From contig JAODUO010000568.1 of assembly GCA_025642075.2 (NCBI GenBank), forward strand, positions 247,501 to 311,500: a DNA stretch of 64,000 nt, written 5' to 3'. Source of the stretch: Ridgeia piscesae (Eukaryota; Annelida; Polychaeta; Sabellida; Siboglinidae). Below the pieces are notes generated by a model. The model saw only the letters and a list, made by a program, of their open reading frames with translations. It ran no database searches and had not been told where the DNA came from. The translations under genes were made by a program, and so were the position numbers. This document shows positions 15,196 to 30,636 of the stretch, in pieces. Position 1 is the first letter of the stretch, and every line of letters begins with the position of its first letter.

Positions 15196-15873
15196 TATAT
15201 GTCTACATAGAAGAACTGTTCTGTTGCCAAATGGGGGTATCGGGTAGTCGTCATCTGAAGAAGATTGTTGAAAGTGTCATAAAAATATCAACTGACTGAA
15301 ATTATCAGTATAAATATCAATACAGGTAATGTAGCAAAATGTCAGTACACCAGTCATTTACTGGTGCTTGTTTTGCACAGTGTACATATATCAACAAATT
15401 AAATTGATCATGGAGGAAACTTGTACTGGCATGGGGACAGATCAGACCTGATCCTGGTTTGAAAACATGCACCCTAATTGGGTAGAAACTCTGCATAAGA
15501 CATTTGAGTGATTTGACACATACTGAGCCTTCAGTCTTGAGATGTCTTTGAAGGGATTAACCTTTACTTTAGAGAAAGTACAGGAAAATTAGAAGCCACG
15601 GTTGAGTGACACTGTCAGTATAGGCCAGTGGCAGCCAGGCAGAACAATCATGCTGAAAGAAAGAAACCAGTACACTACTTCCTTGATGGCAGTAAAGTAA
15701 TTGCTCAATTTGTGTTACTGATTGAATCAAAAGTGTATATAAACATGACTTCTGGTATGTGGCTGTCCACAAACTTCACAGCAGAGAGTGGATGTCATTT
15801 GTATACTAGGAGATATTTAGTAGTTCCAGTGTGATCTTGTAAGTTGACAGCATATCTGGTTCTTGTATTTCAG

Positions 15874-15975
15874 TTGTCGTGGTCACCCGCAAAGAAGCGA
15901 AAGATAAAGGAGAAGTTCTTGAACTTCTGTAACATTGTGCTGGCCTACACACACTATGAGTCAGTAGAACAGGAG
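15874..15975 (+). CDS. PHF13: PHF13-like, first secure coding exon
   Basis: TTGTATTTCAG acceptor and GAG/GTAAGT donor. It is phase 0 at both ends and encodes 34 residues with the basic SPAKKRK segment and the hydrophobic NFCNIVLAY block. Confidence 0.87.
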
Positions 15976-17179
15976 GTAAGTCACTCCACAATATTTTATT
16001 CACATCCGTTTAATGGCGTATGTAATACAATTTTATAAAAGACTGACAGGCAGTGTTTTTTTTTTGACTGCGCGCTGTCTGTCAAAACACTCCATCGATT
16101 AATATTTATTTAAAAGTGGCTACCTGTCATAACCTCTTATGTCTCTGACCAGTATTTACTGGTCAGAGACATAAGGGCACAAGGCATCTTTTTTTATTTA
16201 ATAAAGACAATAATAACTGTGTTTTTCATGATAACATATGCCCTAAATGATAGATTATACCTATTAAATGTTTGTGTGACAGAATCTGTTGTAATGCCAC
16301 TAGGCAGTGCCCAAGTGTGACACGGTTGTGTTTGTGTGACAGGACCTGCGAGCCAGTCACAATGCCAGTCCTCTAGACAGTGGCAGCAGTGCTGCAGAGA
16401 GCTTCACATCCGAGTCGACAAGTTCTTCCTTTACAGAGGATGAGTTTCATGTGCAGCAGGATGGCCGTAGTCATAGCAACCACCGTGGTCTTGATCACAA
16501 TGAGCGGCGGATTCCAGGGTCACATTTGGAGGGAACGACGTCAGGTATTACATTCACTAGGGATCAAAATAGAAATGTTGGAATGTCTTATAAATTTACT
16601 TGGAACTCACTTGTAATAAAATGTATACCATGCAAAACGATCTCTGTATCTTCGCTTACTGTAAAGTTTGAAAGATTTATGAATGCTGAAATGATTTTTC
16701 AGTGTAGCTTTTGTGTGCAGCTTTTTATCTCAACATGAGAACCCTTGACTAAAGTAGACAACTTGGATGCTCTCGTTAGTTTATAATCAACAAGCCAATT
16801 GTAAACAGTGCAACTGTTATTACAAATTCTGTAGGCAAATTGTTTGTGATGAGAAAAGGATAACATTTGTTAATACCAATAGACATCACAGTTGTATTTT
16901 TACTGCCACAGTTATGTTAACCATTTATAAGTAATAATGCTTGTACCTGTTGCAGATGAGGATTCGTACGAGTTGATCACGTGCTACTGCATGAAGCCAT
17001 TTGCGGGCCGTCCAATGATAGAGTGTTCGAAGTGCCTCACGTGGGTACATTTATCATGTGCGAAGATACGCAAGACGAACATCCCAGACGAGTTCACATG
17101 TCAGATGTGCAAGGACTCTAAGATGAAGAAGCGCAAGTCGAGTCGAGTACGCAGTGAGAAGAAGTTCTTGAGTGCATAG
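15874..17179 (+). CDS. PHF13: PHD-finger protein, PHF13/PHF23 family (three secure exons)
   Basis: The exons join in frame as 15874-15975, 16343-16544 and 16956-17179, giving 175 residues to the stop; the N-terminus is missing. Residues 1-34 hold the family's N-terminal block: SPAKKRK, a basic stretch, then [11 protein letters not shown], equivalent to FNKFCTFVLAY of the vertebrate proteins. Residues 35-101 are Ser/Asp/His-rich linker. Residues 108-156 form a Cys4-His-Cys3 PHD finger with zinc ligands C111, C113, C125, C128, H133, C136, C150 and C153. The MIEC..C..W.H segment supplies the aromatic residue used for methyl-lysine reading. In vertebrates these proteins bind H3K4me2/3 in the nucleus. 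The linker is much shorter than in human PHF13 (~300 aa). [13 protein letters not shown] and AKIRK match PHF13 slightly better than PHF23, but an invertebrate gene may be ancestral to both. Confidence 0.88.
16136..16175. repeat. perfect 19-bp inverted repeat with 2-nt spacer
   Basis: CTTATGTCTCTGACCAGTA, then TT, then its exact reverse complement. It lies in the PHF13-like intron between 15975 and 16343 and would form a hairpin in the transcript. Confidence 0.95.
16343..16544 (+). CDS. PHF13: PHF13-like, linker exon
   Basis: GTGTGACAG acceptor, TCAG/GTATTA donor, ends in phase 1. It encodes a Ser/Asp/Glu/His-rich low-complexity linker ([18 protein letters not shown]). Confidence 0.82.
16956..17179 (+). 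CDS. PHF13: PHF13-like, terminal PHD exon
   Basis: CTGTTGCAG acceptor. The two leading bases complete an Asp codon. The exon carries the whole PHD finger and a Lys/Arg-rich tail ([15 protein letters not shown]) ending FLSA and a TAG. Confidence 0.9.
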
Positions 17180-20108
17180 CATGCGGCGTTGCCGGGGCGG
17201 TGTCCACGCCCCGAGAGACTCGTATCTGGCACAGGACTTGTGCCCCACGTCTCAAATCACTGACGATTTATGCAGTTGCAAACACAAGCGTCGCAGTGAC
17301 GGACACTCGCTGACTGCCATTGACATCTGATCTCTTAGAGCTAATGAAGTAAGGCGGAGGAACGTTAGTATAAGGAGTTCCACATGTCGACCTCCCACCT
17401 TATGCTCTGTAATTAATGTGAACGTTTTGACAGAAGGTGCAAACTTTGGCTGATAAGTAAGTGGTGTTGTTTACTTGTGCTGTGCTGCGGTTATGACTGC
17501 ATTCTGTGATGTAGTTGGACATGAAATCTTCAAGGTGTGACGCCAGATTGACCGACAAGGAAACCACTTTGCAGTTGGGTCACGTGGTGGTGATGCATTT
17601 ACGACAATCATCAAGAGCTCGGCAACTGATATGGTGCTTATGTATGCAGTGAAAACTCGCTGCTGACAATCGTTAGAACTGAGGTGCCTTGATGGACAAT
17701 TCCCGAAGTTACCCATCAAAAGGTGGCCAGTAGCACAGGGCATTGTTCCTACGAAATCCACCAGGGGTGTGCCACACTGGCAATGTAGCTACTCTTGCAT
17801 ATCGACCAGGAAGCTCCGGGCAACTGCAATCTGTTTTCATTCTTTACATACCCGTTCAGGTCACAGACACGCACATCAACTTACTCATTGTGCTACAGTA
17901 CGATATGATACGCAGCCTTGATGTACATATGCCATATTGCACAACGGTGCATGTATTTTATTACTATTATTGTTGTCATTAATGCAGTATAACGAGTATT
18001 ATTATTACGTGTATTACGTGGTGTTTTCCGAGTTTAGTTGAGGACAGTTTGTACAGTGGTTGTGTAAAATGTGTATATAAAATGTGTGCTATTGTTGAGA
18101 GATGGTTGTGTGAGAGATGGATGTCTGATGCTGTGCATGTTGCATTTGATGAGATGTGCAACACGAGATAAATCCTACGAAAGACAGGCAGCTCGTACGT
18201 CTCGTCTGTGCGTATCTGAACAGGCAGCATTTCATTGCGAAAATCGCCCACTTGAAAGGCAAAGTTAAGAAGCAAACGCTGGCTCAAGTGTGGATGTTAT
18301 GTTGCCAACTGCGGCGAGATGTTTGATCGCAGATGTCTGCTGATGCTCTTGTAAAGAACATGCAAAGTAGTAATGACCACGAAATGGATGATGCACTGTC
18401 TTGCCTAAAATGAGAGCTACTTGGTCACAATACGATGTAGATAATGTTTATCAGCGTGTGATGTGAAAAGTATGGTGAATGCCATGCCAATGGTCTGTTT
18501 GCTTGTATACCAAAAATGAGCAGTCCAGCAAAATTTGCCCGACTTTGTATGTACATATCTGACCGCGTAAACCAGTCCATGCGAGGTGCAGCATAATATA
18601 ATGCCCCATGTAGACATGAGGCCATTTACTTATATTTAATCACATTCTCTTGTGACACCGTTTTGTTGTATCTGTGTTATCTTTATAACTTAACTAACCA
18701 ACTGAGTACATGTTTGATTGAAGTTCATTTCTGCAAAATTCACAGTGCTGTTTTGTCACCCGTGTTGTTCAAAATGACCGTGTCATTTCTGTAATCGCAA
18801 CCCAGGGAAATTGCATTTTGTAACCGATCCAGCCGGATTTGGGTATTTTCTGGTAACTGCTATTTCAAGTTATAGTTGAATCTGGTGATAATTCTACGTT
18901 TAAGATTTTAATATATACATACTATGTGTTTGTCATGCAAGAGAGTTAGAGAGAGATGGGCCGTATGTCAAGGTTCATCCACCTCATGGTATTGCTGCGA
19001 ATATTCACGAAACCTACTTGTGTATATTTTTCTGCAGAGTTGAACGAATCCAGTTAGTTGCTATGCAGTATTACATGTTGGACTCGCGCGGGAACGGTGT
19101 AAATAGTACCTGTACATATGTGACATACTAATGCCAAGCTGCTAGTCACCTACTATTTTGATAATAGCGTGAGTTATTTTGTAAATATGTTATTGTGATG
19201 ATGATGGTGGCAACGTGGCGGGGGACTGTGTGATCCTAGTGTTACACGCATCTCAGTTGTGCTTTTGGTTGAATGTCCTCATGCACAACAGCCTGAGCGT
19301 GATTGCACAAAAAGCCGACAGTTCTCGAAGTGATGCTGCAACATCCTATAGTGCTCACAAGATGGATCAACTGTGTAATGGGATATACAACTTCTTCATT
19401 CATCTTTGATATGTCGTGTTTTTCTATGCCATCCCCCACGGTTGATATTCGTGACATACTTCAATAACATGCCAGGATTCGTGATGCGATTAGATGTCAT
19501 GCCGTGATTCACATACTTGTTGTGGTTTGACTGCGTACTTTGATTCGTGTTCATAATGTTGTTGACATCATATTGTGATTTGTGTCGTGGTTTGACAGCA
19601 TATCGTGATTCATATTCATAACATATAGGTCATATTATGATTATCATTCATGTTATGGTTTGACAGCATACCATGATTTGTACTCATGATGTGGTTTGAC
19701 AGCATTTTGTGATTCATGTTCATGTACATCAGTGGCACGTCGGTGTGCACAATATGCTTCAACAACATGCCAGGATTCATGTTATGATCACGCTCATGGA
19801 GTGCATCAACAGCTTAGATTCATATTCATCATGTGGTTCAACAGCATAGAGGGAGTCATGCCATTATCCGTAGATACGATCCGTTGTGTGGCTCGACAGG
19901 CCATGATCCATCACAATGTATATAATGTATATTTCATCTTTTTTAAGAAAATGAAGTGTGTTATTATAAAACTGTTTTGTTGTGTTTTCTGTGGGCAGTC
20001 GCTACAATAGTCGACATATTTCTCATTTGGCAGCAGTGAAACAAACAAAGAGTGATTATAAAGCAAGAAACATTTTCACTATTATCACCATGTGGCAAGA
20101 TAAATAAA
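17180..20108 (+). other. probable PHF13-like 3' UTR and downstream DNA
   Basis: No further exon is recognised. AATAAA at 20103-20108 is the first good + strand poly(A) signal I see and would imply a 3' UTR of nearly 3 kb. An earlier variant signal cannot be excluded. The - strand frame at 17471-17761 (96 codons) has no recognisable domain. Confidence 0.4.
19445..19850. repeat. degenerate ~45-50 bp tandem repeat
   Basis: Phrases such as GTGGTTTGACAGCAT and CGTGATTCATATTCAT recur about seven times with heavy divergence. It lies within the presumed PHF13-like 3' UTR. Confidence 0.6.
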
Positions 20109-20962
20109 AATAGTCTCCATCACACCAGCTGTATACTGTACATTAATTTACTGCACATAGTGGGTTGTCTATCATAACGGTTAATAGCATAAGTTTGCTT
20201 GGCATGAATAGGGCCTGCAAGTGGGTCACGATACATGGCGCGACTGGAGCTTATTGGGGACTAAGCTAGACTAATTGGGGACTGGACACAAGAATAATAT
20301 TCTAACGATGGATGACAGTTGTAGCTTCCAACTGATGAATACTAGGAAAATCAGGTCATAAATATCTTTGTTCTTATCTTTAATGACCGATTTAATATTG
20401 AGTTTATCACACTATCATAGACACATAGCGATTTACGTAGTGCAGATAATAGCCACGATGTTAGGCCGTATGTGTCTTTTACGGGATTTGCATTTTACAT
20501 TGCTGTACATTGTGGTTTCGATAAGCACTTATATCTGACAAGTTGTTTAAATGCACATAATCATAACATATGTATATGCAGTACAGGTTGTACTGCGCGA
20601 AAACTGGCACTCTTCATTATTAGTCGAGATTGCCAAACACAAGTACTAGCCGGCATTGCCATGGCAACCACCATAAGAATCGATTAAAATTCATGATTTC
20701 CGTGTTCATTGTCACCGGCAAAGTGTTCCACTGCTTCTGCTTGTAATAATCCTTCGGACAATATAACTGAAATACGCTATTTCGGAACAGTTCGATTATT
20801 ACGACCAAAACAAAACAAAGTCCTATATGTTAACATGGAGTATATGGACCTACTGCCCCCAACTGCCCCCAGCCTCGTTTTCGCACGCGAGACTTGCACG
20901 CCCTATACCATAATGACAAAAAGACGGGACATTTCCACATAAATAACTTGTGATGCAACATA

Positions 20963-20968
20963 TTTAAT
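20963..20968 (-). terminator. candidate poly(A) signal of METTL1 (ATTAAA)
   Basis: ATTAAA on the - strand about 210 bases beyond the stop codon. No AATAAA lies closer on that strand. Confidence 0.4.
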
Positions 20969-21176
20969 TATAACAATACATAGTTTTTAACATGGCAAAG
21001 TATGTATGATTATACAAACGAACGACATTGTTGAAACATAACAATGGGACCATTCATAACTCAAGGACTTCAACACAAAGTAGGTGGTGTTCCAGTCAAT
21101 GTACTCGTCTCTGAAATAAACACGAATCACAATGTTGACGACTAGTGTCATTTTCTGTAGGTGAGCATCCAGACTG

Positions 21177-25524
<4,348 letters not shown>

Positions 25525-26475
25525 GATTGTTATTTTACAAGAAAGTTGGTATGAAAATCATAACACCAAAAACAGGAAGTACTCAGCACATTCTTAACTT
25601 CTACATGGAAGAGCGTCAACCACACGTCGAGAGATGTTTTGGAAATTTGTTTTAGCCCTCCATGTGAATTAAGTCATTGCATTTTTGTTTTGCTGCGCTA
25701 GTAGAGAGCGATTCGTGACCAATAGAACTGTACGTATGTTTTTATGAAGCAGATCTTAACAATCGTGTGTTCCTAAACTATCTATGCGGTCGACTTAGGA
25801 CAAGTCGAGGACGAGGTGCGGCTTATCATGGCCAATTGCTGTACCCGTGTGACCACGCGTGTCAACCGTTGACAGCGACTGTCACTTGACTTGAGTCTTG
25901 TCTGTCATTGACAATGTTGCATTAATGATTAATTTACAAAAACCTCAGAAATTCCCCAAACTCCTAGTTGTCAATCTCCTATTAAAATCAGCCTATTAGG
26001 CACCTTAGGCTTAATGTGTTCCATAAAACGAATTCTGTTTAAAGACAAAGTTTTATTAGTTTTTGAGACATTACCCGTAAAAATATTAATTAATTAATTT
26101 AATACACATAATAATGTCCAACGCTGTGCTCCATTAAACCACATGATACGTCAACAAAGTCATTCCATAACTTATTAATTTGAGTGCATTTTTTTCATGA
26201 CCAGAAAACCAAACGACGCTCCCAATAAATGATAAAATAATAACTGTATGAAGATAGATGTATAGTTTTGTATACGTAGCATTGGCAGTGATAATTAGTG
26301 ATACATTTACTTGTCTGACTGGCAAGTCCTTTTTTATAGGCTAACAGACTACACCTCTGTGCAGTGTCGCTGAAAATAACTTAACTTCTAAAACTAACTG
26401 AGTCATGCAGCCTGCATGACATATTAACATTCTATCTGTTGGTTGTGCTAACAGTGTTTATTGTTGTCTTTTTAG
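25525..26475. promoter_or_regulatory. shared upstream region of METTL1 and MFSD5
   Basis: The 950-base interval separates the METTL1 start codon (- strand) from the MFSD5 coding exon (+ strand), so it must hold at least the METTL1 promoter. It has a CpG-richer patch at 25790-25890. The MFSD5 5' UTR exon probably lies here too, because the coding exon is preceded by a splice acceptor. No TATA box is evident. Confidence 0.45.
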
Positions 26476-26478
26476 GAC

Positions 26479-26484
26479 ATGTAG
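26479..26484 (+). promoter_or_regulatory. minimal upstream ORF (ATG-TAG) in MFSD5 5' UTR
   Basis: GTCTTTTTAG at 26475 is a good acceptor. The exon then begins GAC ATG TAG, a start codon directly followed by stop, 55 bases before the coding ATG. Start-stop elements can stall ribosomes; function here is inference. Confidence 0.45.
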
Positions 26485-26538
26485 ATCATACATCTACGAG
26501 GTTCCTGTCAAGACTGCGTCCACTTCGAGCCATCCAAA

Positions 26539-27897
26539 ATGATGCTCATAACATACCTGTCGTTTGGCGTTGTTGGGGTGATTTGTATCGTGCTGCAGTA
26601 CTGGGTTCGACAGACAGACAAGTCACCTGCAATAGGCAACAACCCAACCTTCCTGCAGTTCCAGCGTGTCTACTTCGCGGCGTACCTGCCAGCAGTGGTG
26701 GCCGACTGGTTCCAGGGACCCTACCTCTACAAGTTATACAGTCACTACGGCTTCCAAGAGGACCAGATTGCCATGCTCTATGTGTGTGGCTTCGCATCAA
26801 ATGTCCTCCTAGGTACATGGGCTCCAGTGGCAGCCGAGAAGTTCGGCCGACAGAAATTGTGCATAATCTTCACGATAATATACTCAATTGCATGTTTCTT
26901 CAAACTTTCACAGAGCTACGGAGTCCTCATTCTTGGTCGCATACTGGGAGGGATAGCCACATCGTTGCTGTTCTCGTCATTTGAGGCATGGTACATTCAC
27001 GAACACATTGAGTCAAACGACTTCCCAAAAGAGTGGATTGCAGTGACTTTCTCAAAGGCGACGTTTTGGAACAGTATCCTTGCCGTGTTAGCAGGAATCG
27101 TTGCAAATGTATCTGCGGAGTGGCTGGGTCTAGGACCCGTGTCGCCGTTCATGTTAGCCATACCGTGCCTCGTCGTCTCTGGGTTAGTTGTTGCCACGCA
27201 ATGGAAGGAGAACTACGGAAAACAACAGGTGAAGTTTGGAAAGTCATGTTTCAACGGACTCCGGGACATCGTGACGGATTCACGCATCTTCCTCATTGGC
27301 ATGATACAGTCGCTGTTTGAAAGCTCCATGTACATTTTTATCTTCATATGGACGCCAGTGCTTGATCCGGCGAATGCATCTCTCGGAATCGTGTTCTCCA
27401 GTTTCATGGTCTGCGCATTGATCGGTTCTGCGATCTTCCAGCTGCTCTTGGCGAGACGTGTGCTTGTTGTTAATCTGCTAGGGGGCGCTGTTGCCTGTGC
27501 ATTGTTCGGCTACTTTGTGTGTATCTTTGCGACGAACCCGCACAATACTAATCACCGCCTGGCGTTTGTGGCATTTCTGCTGATCGAGGTCGCCGTTGGA
27601 ATATACTTCCCGGCGATGAGTAACATTCGCAGTCGTGTTGTTCCCGAGAAGGTTCGACTGAGCGTCATGACCTGGTTCCGTGTTCCCTTGAATCTCATCG
27701 CGTGCATCGTCCTGATGACGCTGCACAACAATTCATTTCGCCATGGCAACCGCCTCATCTTCGTTGTGTGCACCGCGCTGATGGCCATTGCTTCGCTTGC
27801 ACTGGTCAAGTTTATCTCCATCGTGAAGGACGACGAGGAGTTGGGTCTAGGGCAGACACAAGAGGAGGAGGAAGAGCAACTCGTTCCAGCAGTCTGA
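26539..27897 (+). CDS. MFSD5: MFSD5-family molybdate-anion transporter
   Basis: Single uninterrupted coding exon of 452 codons, matching human MFSD5 (450 aa) end to end. It is a major-facilitator protein with about twelve hydrophobic helices. ADWFQGPYLYKLYSHYGF (55-72) and LYVCGFASNVLLG precede a motif-A-like loop VAAEKFGRQK (97-106). SSFEAWYIHEH (146-156), DFPKEW, WTPVLDP (271-277) and LLIEVAVGIYFPAMS are family landmarks. The C-terminus ends in an acidic cytosolic tail (EEEEEQ). MFSD5 homologues are reported to import molybdate in algae and human cells; cargo here is by homology. ATG 26539 and ATG 26542 are adjacent and the second aligns with the human start. The gene is divergent from METTL1. 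Confidence 0.96.
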   Translation: MMLITYLSFGVVGVICIVLQYWVRQTDKSPAIGNNPTFLQFQRVYFAAYLPAVVADWFQGPYLYKLYSHYGFQEDQIAMLYVCGFASNVLLGTWAPVAAEKFGRQKLCIIFTIIYSIACFFKLSQSYGVLILGRILGGIATSLLFSSFEAWYIHEHIESNDFPKEWIAVTFSKATFWNSILAVLAGIVANVSAEWLGLGPVSPFMLAIPCLVVSGLVVATQWKENYGKQQVKFGKSCFNGLRDIVTDSRIFLIGMIQSLFESSMYIFIFIWTPVLDPANASLGIVFSSFMVCALIGSAIFQLLLARRVLVVNLLGGAVACALFGYFVCIFATNPHNTNHRLAFVAFLLIEVAVGIYFPAMSNIRSRVVPEKVRLSVMTWFRVPLNLIACIVLMTLHNNSFRHGNRLIFVVCTALMAIASLALVKFISIVKDDEELGLGQTQEEEEEQLVPAV

Positions 27898-29027
27898 CTC
27901 CCTGCAGGAACCAACCTTACTCCCACACAGTGGCCACGTGGCTCCCCTCTGGTAGATCTTGGTCCAGTGCACTGAGGCAGGTGCATCTTTGCCTGTCACG
28001 TTCAGGCTGAGTGAAGGTTAGCCTCTTGCATTTGGGTTAAGTGGATCTTAGCCTGTTGCAGTTGGGTTGGGTGGATCTTTGTCCAGTGCAATACAAACAG
28101 ATGAGTTTAGCTGATGCACTGAAATAGATTGTACTATGAACCAGTGCAGACTGGCTTTGTTCTTAACAACAGAAAGTGTCACATACCAATAAGCCTGTTT
28201 TCTGGTTACTAATTTTGGTAGTGCCTGGGTGTGTGTATGTGTGTGCGTGCGCGTGTATGTGCGTGCGTGTGTATATGCGCGTGCGTGTGTGCGTGTGTTT
28301 GCAACTTTGCAAGTATACAGGCATGTATGCATATAACCTGAGCAGGAATGACACGCGGTTGACCCTACAGAAGTGTCCTTAGACTCCTCACTGAGCAGGT
28401 TACTTGGCACATGATTTGGTGCTTTCTATGGGAAAATATAACATGCATGTAATGGCAGAGTCGAGGCTGAGGCACCTGTAATTCTTTCAATACTTGACTA
28501 CCCCGGAAACTTGTACAGTTGTGCTTGGGTTTTGGCAATGACAAGAAGTTCTTGAATTGGCAAGTACATGGTGTGTTAAGGTAAAATAGTAAGTTCTTCC
28601 ATAGTATGGTATGCATTCATCATTCTCAGAGTTACAATACACCCTTTGCCCAGGTAGAATTTAAAATGAACACCGGTTTCACTTCTTTAGAAAGCATTAA
28701 GCCATGCTGTGCTTACTACTCAAGGACTACTCATACACAATCATCGATAACTGTCAGGCATTCATCCCTAAAGTGGAGTGAACTGAGAAAATGTGCTGTG
28801 AAGAAAATGTCTCAAGGATTAAAGCAACAGAGGCCTTCGAACCTGGATTCTCTTGAGTCGGAGACACTAATGGCAGTGCCACCACATTCCATGAATACTT
28901 CAAGAACTTGAATGTTTAGACTACAAAATAATTCTTCCATGCAGTTTTGCATAGGTGATGTATACCATTGAATGCCCAGCCTGGTTATATTTACAATTAG
29001 TATCACATTTTCAAAACAGTTAATAAA
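27898..29027 (+). other. probable MFSD5 3' UTR
   Basis: No further exon seen. A degenerate ~33-bp repeat around GGATCTTxGxCxxxTGCA (27950-28095) and a GT-rich stretch (28225-28300) lie here. AATAAA at 29022-29027 is a possible poly(A) signal. Confidence 0.4.
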
Positions 29028-29463
29028 TTGCAGCTGAATAATACTGTTGAATATTACTGCTGCCATGAACTTGGTGTTGTCCGTGATAAGTTTGTTTCAA
29101 AGTACAGGTACTTGCCCATAACACTATTAGCTTGACCACGTGCTTGCCACCTTCCCTGCATTCATGTTCCTAGATGCTGCAGAATGGTCAGTAGCACTAT
29201 ATTTTGAATATACTTGATGAACCAAGTGCAGGATACAGTCAGTTTAAATCATCTCGCTTAGACATGTGGCTTGTGACTGACCAATGTACAGTATATGAAT
29301 GGTGTTTCATTCAGTGAACGTGCAGTCATGTTACGTGTCTTTCCAATATTTTGGCAACATTACCATTTAATTCTGCTGTGTTCTTTTAAATCTGTTTTAG
29401 TTGTGATGTGAAGTGTTTGGTTATTGAAAACTGTCTGTTTGCCACATCTGTTGAACACAACGC

Positions 29464-29724
29464 ATGCAAGTGTGTCAGGGCTGTTGTTTGCCATGCAAGT
29501 GTGTCAGGGCTGTTGTTTGCCATGCAAGTGTGTCAGGGCTGTTGTTTGCCATGCAAGTGTGCCAGGGCTGTTGTTTGCCATGCAAGTGTGCCAGGGCTGT
29601 TGTTTGCCATGCAAGTGTGTCCTGGCTGTTGTTTGCCATGCAAGTGTGTCAGGGCTGTTGTTTGCCATGCAAGTGTGTCAGGGCTGTTGTTTGCCATGCA
29701 AGTGTGTCAGGGCTGTTGTTTGCC
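29464..29724. repeat. 29-bp minisatellite, 9 copies
   Basis: Nine tandem copies of a unit starting ATGCAAGTGTGTCAGGGCTG, differing by a few substitutions. All three + strand frames stay open because 29 is not a multiple of 3 and no frame contains a stop; this is not evidence of coding. Confidence 0.95.
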
Positions 29725-30360
29725 AGTTACTCTACTGTGTACGTAATCATGCATCCCTGGTAAATTGTTGATGAACGACAGGGATCAAGAAACGTCTTCA
29801 GTCAGTTGTCAGAGAAATTTAACAGGTGCAAGTTGTTTGCAGGTGATATATAAAGTGTGTGGAATGTTACACAAAACGTGTATGTTTCTAACGTGTATTT
29901 GGGACCATGAAAATGGAGGTGCTGGGGGTGTTTCAGCGTTGTTATTTGTATGTGTGGATGATAACCCATTTGTACAGTGAATATATGCAAAGTTGCATAA
30001 TTTAATATGTGATATGTATAAAAAGGATATCTGAAATGCACAATCCAAGAATATTGTTTGTTACTTGTGATTTGATTGTGTATAAAACAATACAGTTGAT
30101 ACATAACAAGATAAAGGTTAGACAATGCTAGGCATGTTAAAATAGAAAACATGGATGGTGACCGAGTACCACATCTCAGTTTATTTATTTGTCCTGGATT
30201 ATTCCCATACATTTAGGTATTAATTAGGAACCATAATGTAATTTAATAGGCTCTCTCTGCAAGTAATGATTGATGTATATACAAAACTTTTGACTATTAC
30301 CAGTAGTTCCTGTCTCTGGATTGTTGTTTTCGTATTCAGTTTAGTGTCGGTGGTAATCGG
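29725..30360. other. intergenic, nothing recognised
   Basis: AT-rich unique sequence between the 29-bp repeat and the inverted-repeat element. The 136-codon - strand frame (29802-30212) has no recognisable domain. Confidence 0.5.
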
Positions 30361-30636
30361 GGCTTTATGCAGGACCACATTTTGCCAGTCACACATTTTG
30401 GTGGACAAATGGATGTTAAGCCAGTTGACAAACTTTAAATGTGTCTGATGACCTTAAATGGACTACAAACACACGACACCATATACACTCACTTTTAAGG
30501 CATCACTGACAATATCTATGGTTTTGGAAGACCTTTTTGTCCTTAAATATTTGTTTACCCGTCCAGCCATATTCCTGCACGTCTACAACAGGTTTTACCC
30601 CTCCAAATAACGGGTGGACAGGTCTCTGCATAAAGC
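30361..30636. mobile_element. MITE copy 1 (CTTTATGCAG inverted termini)
   Basis: The left end GGCTTTATGCAGGACC and right end GGTCTCTGCATAAAGC are inverted repeats of each other. The full ~276 bp aligns in reverse complement with 45138-45402. No ORF. Confidence 0.7.

Noticed and set aside
17471..17761. 96-codon - strand frame
   Set aside because: No recognisable domain or splice context; it lies in the presumed 3' UTR of the + strand gene.
26439..26984. 181-codon frame overlapping the MFSD5 start
   Set aside because: Shadow in another frame of the well-supported MFSD5 coding exon.
29408..29771. Cys-rich frames (112-115 codons)
   Set aside because: Produced by the 29-bp minisatellite; three overlapping frames are equally open.
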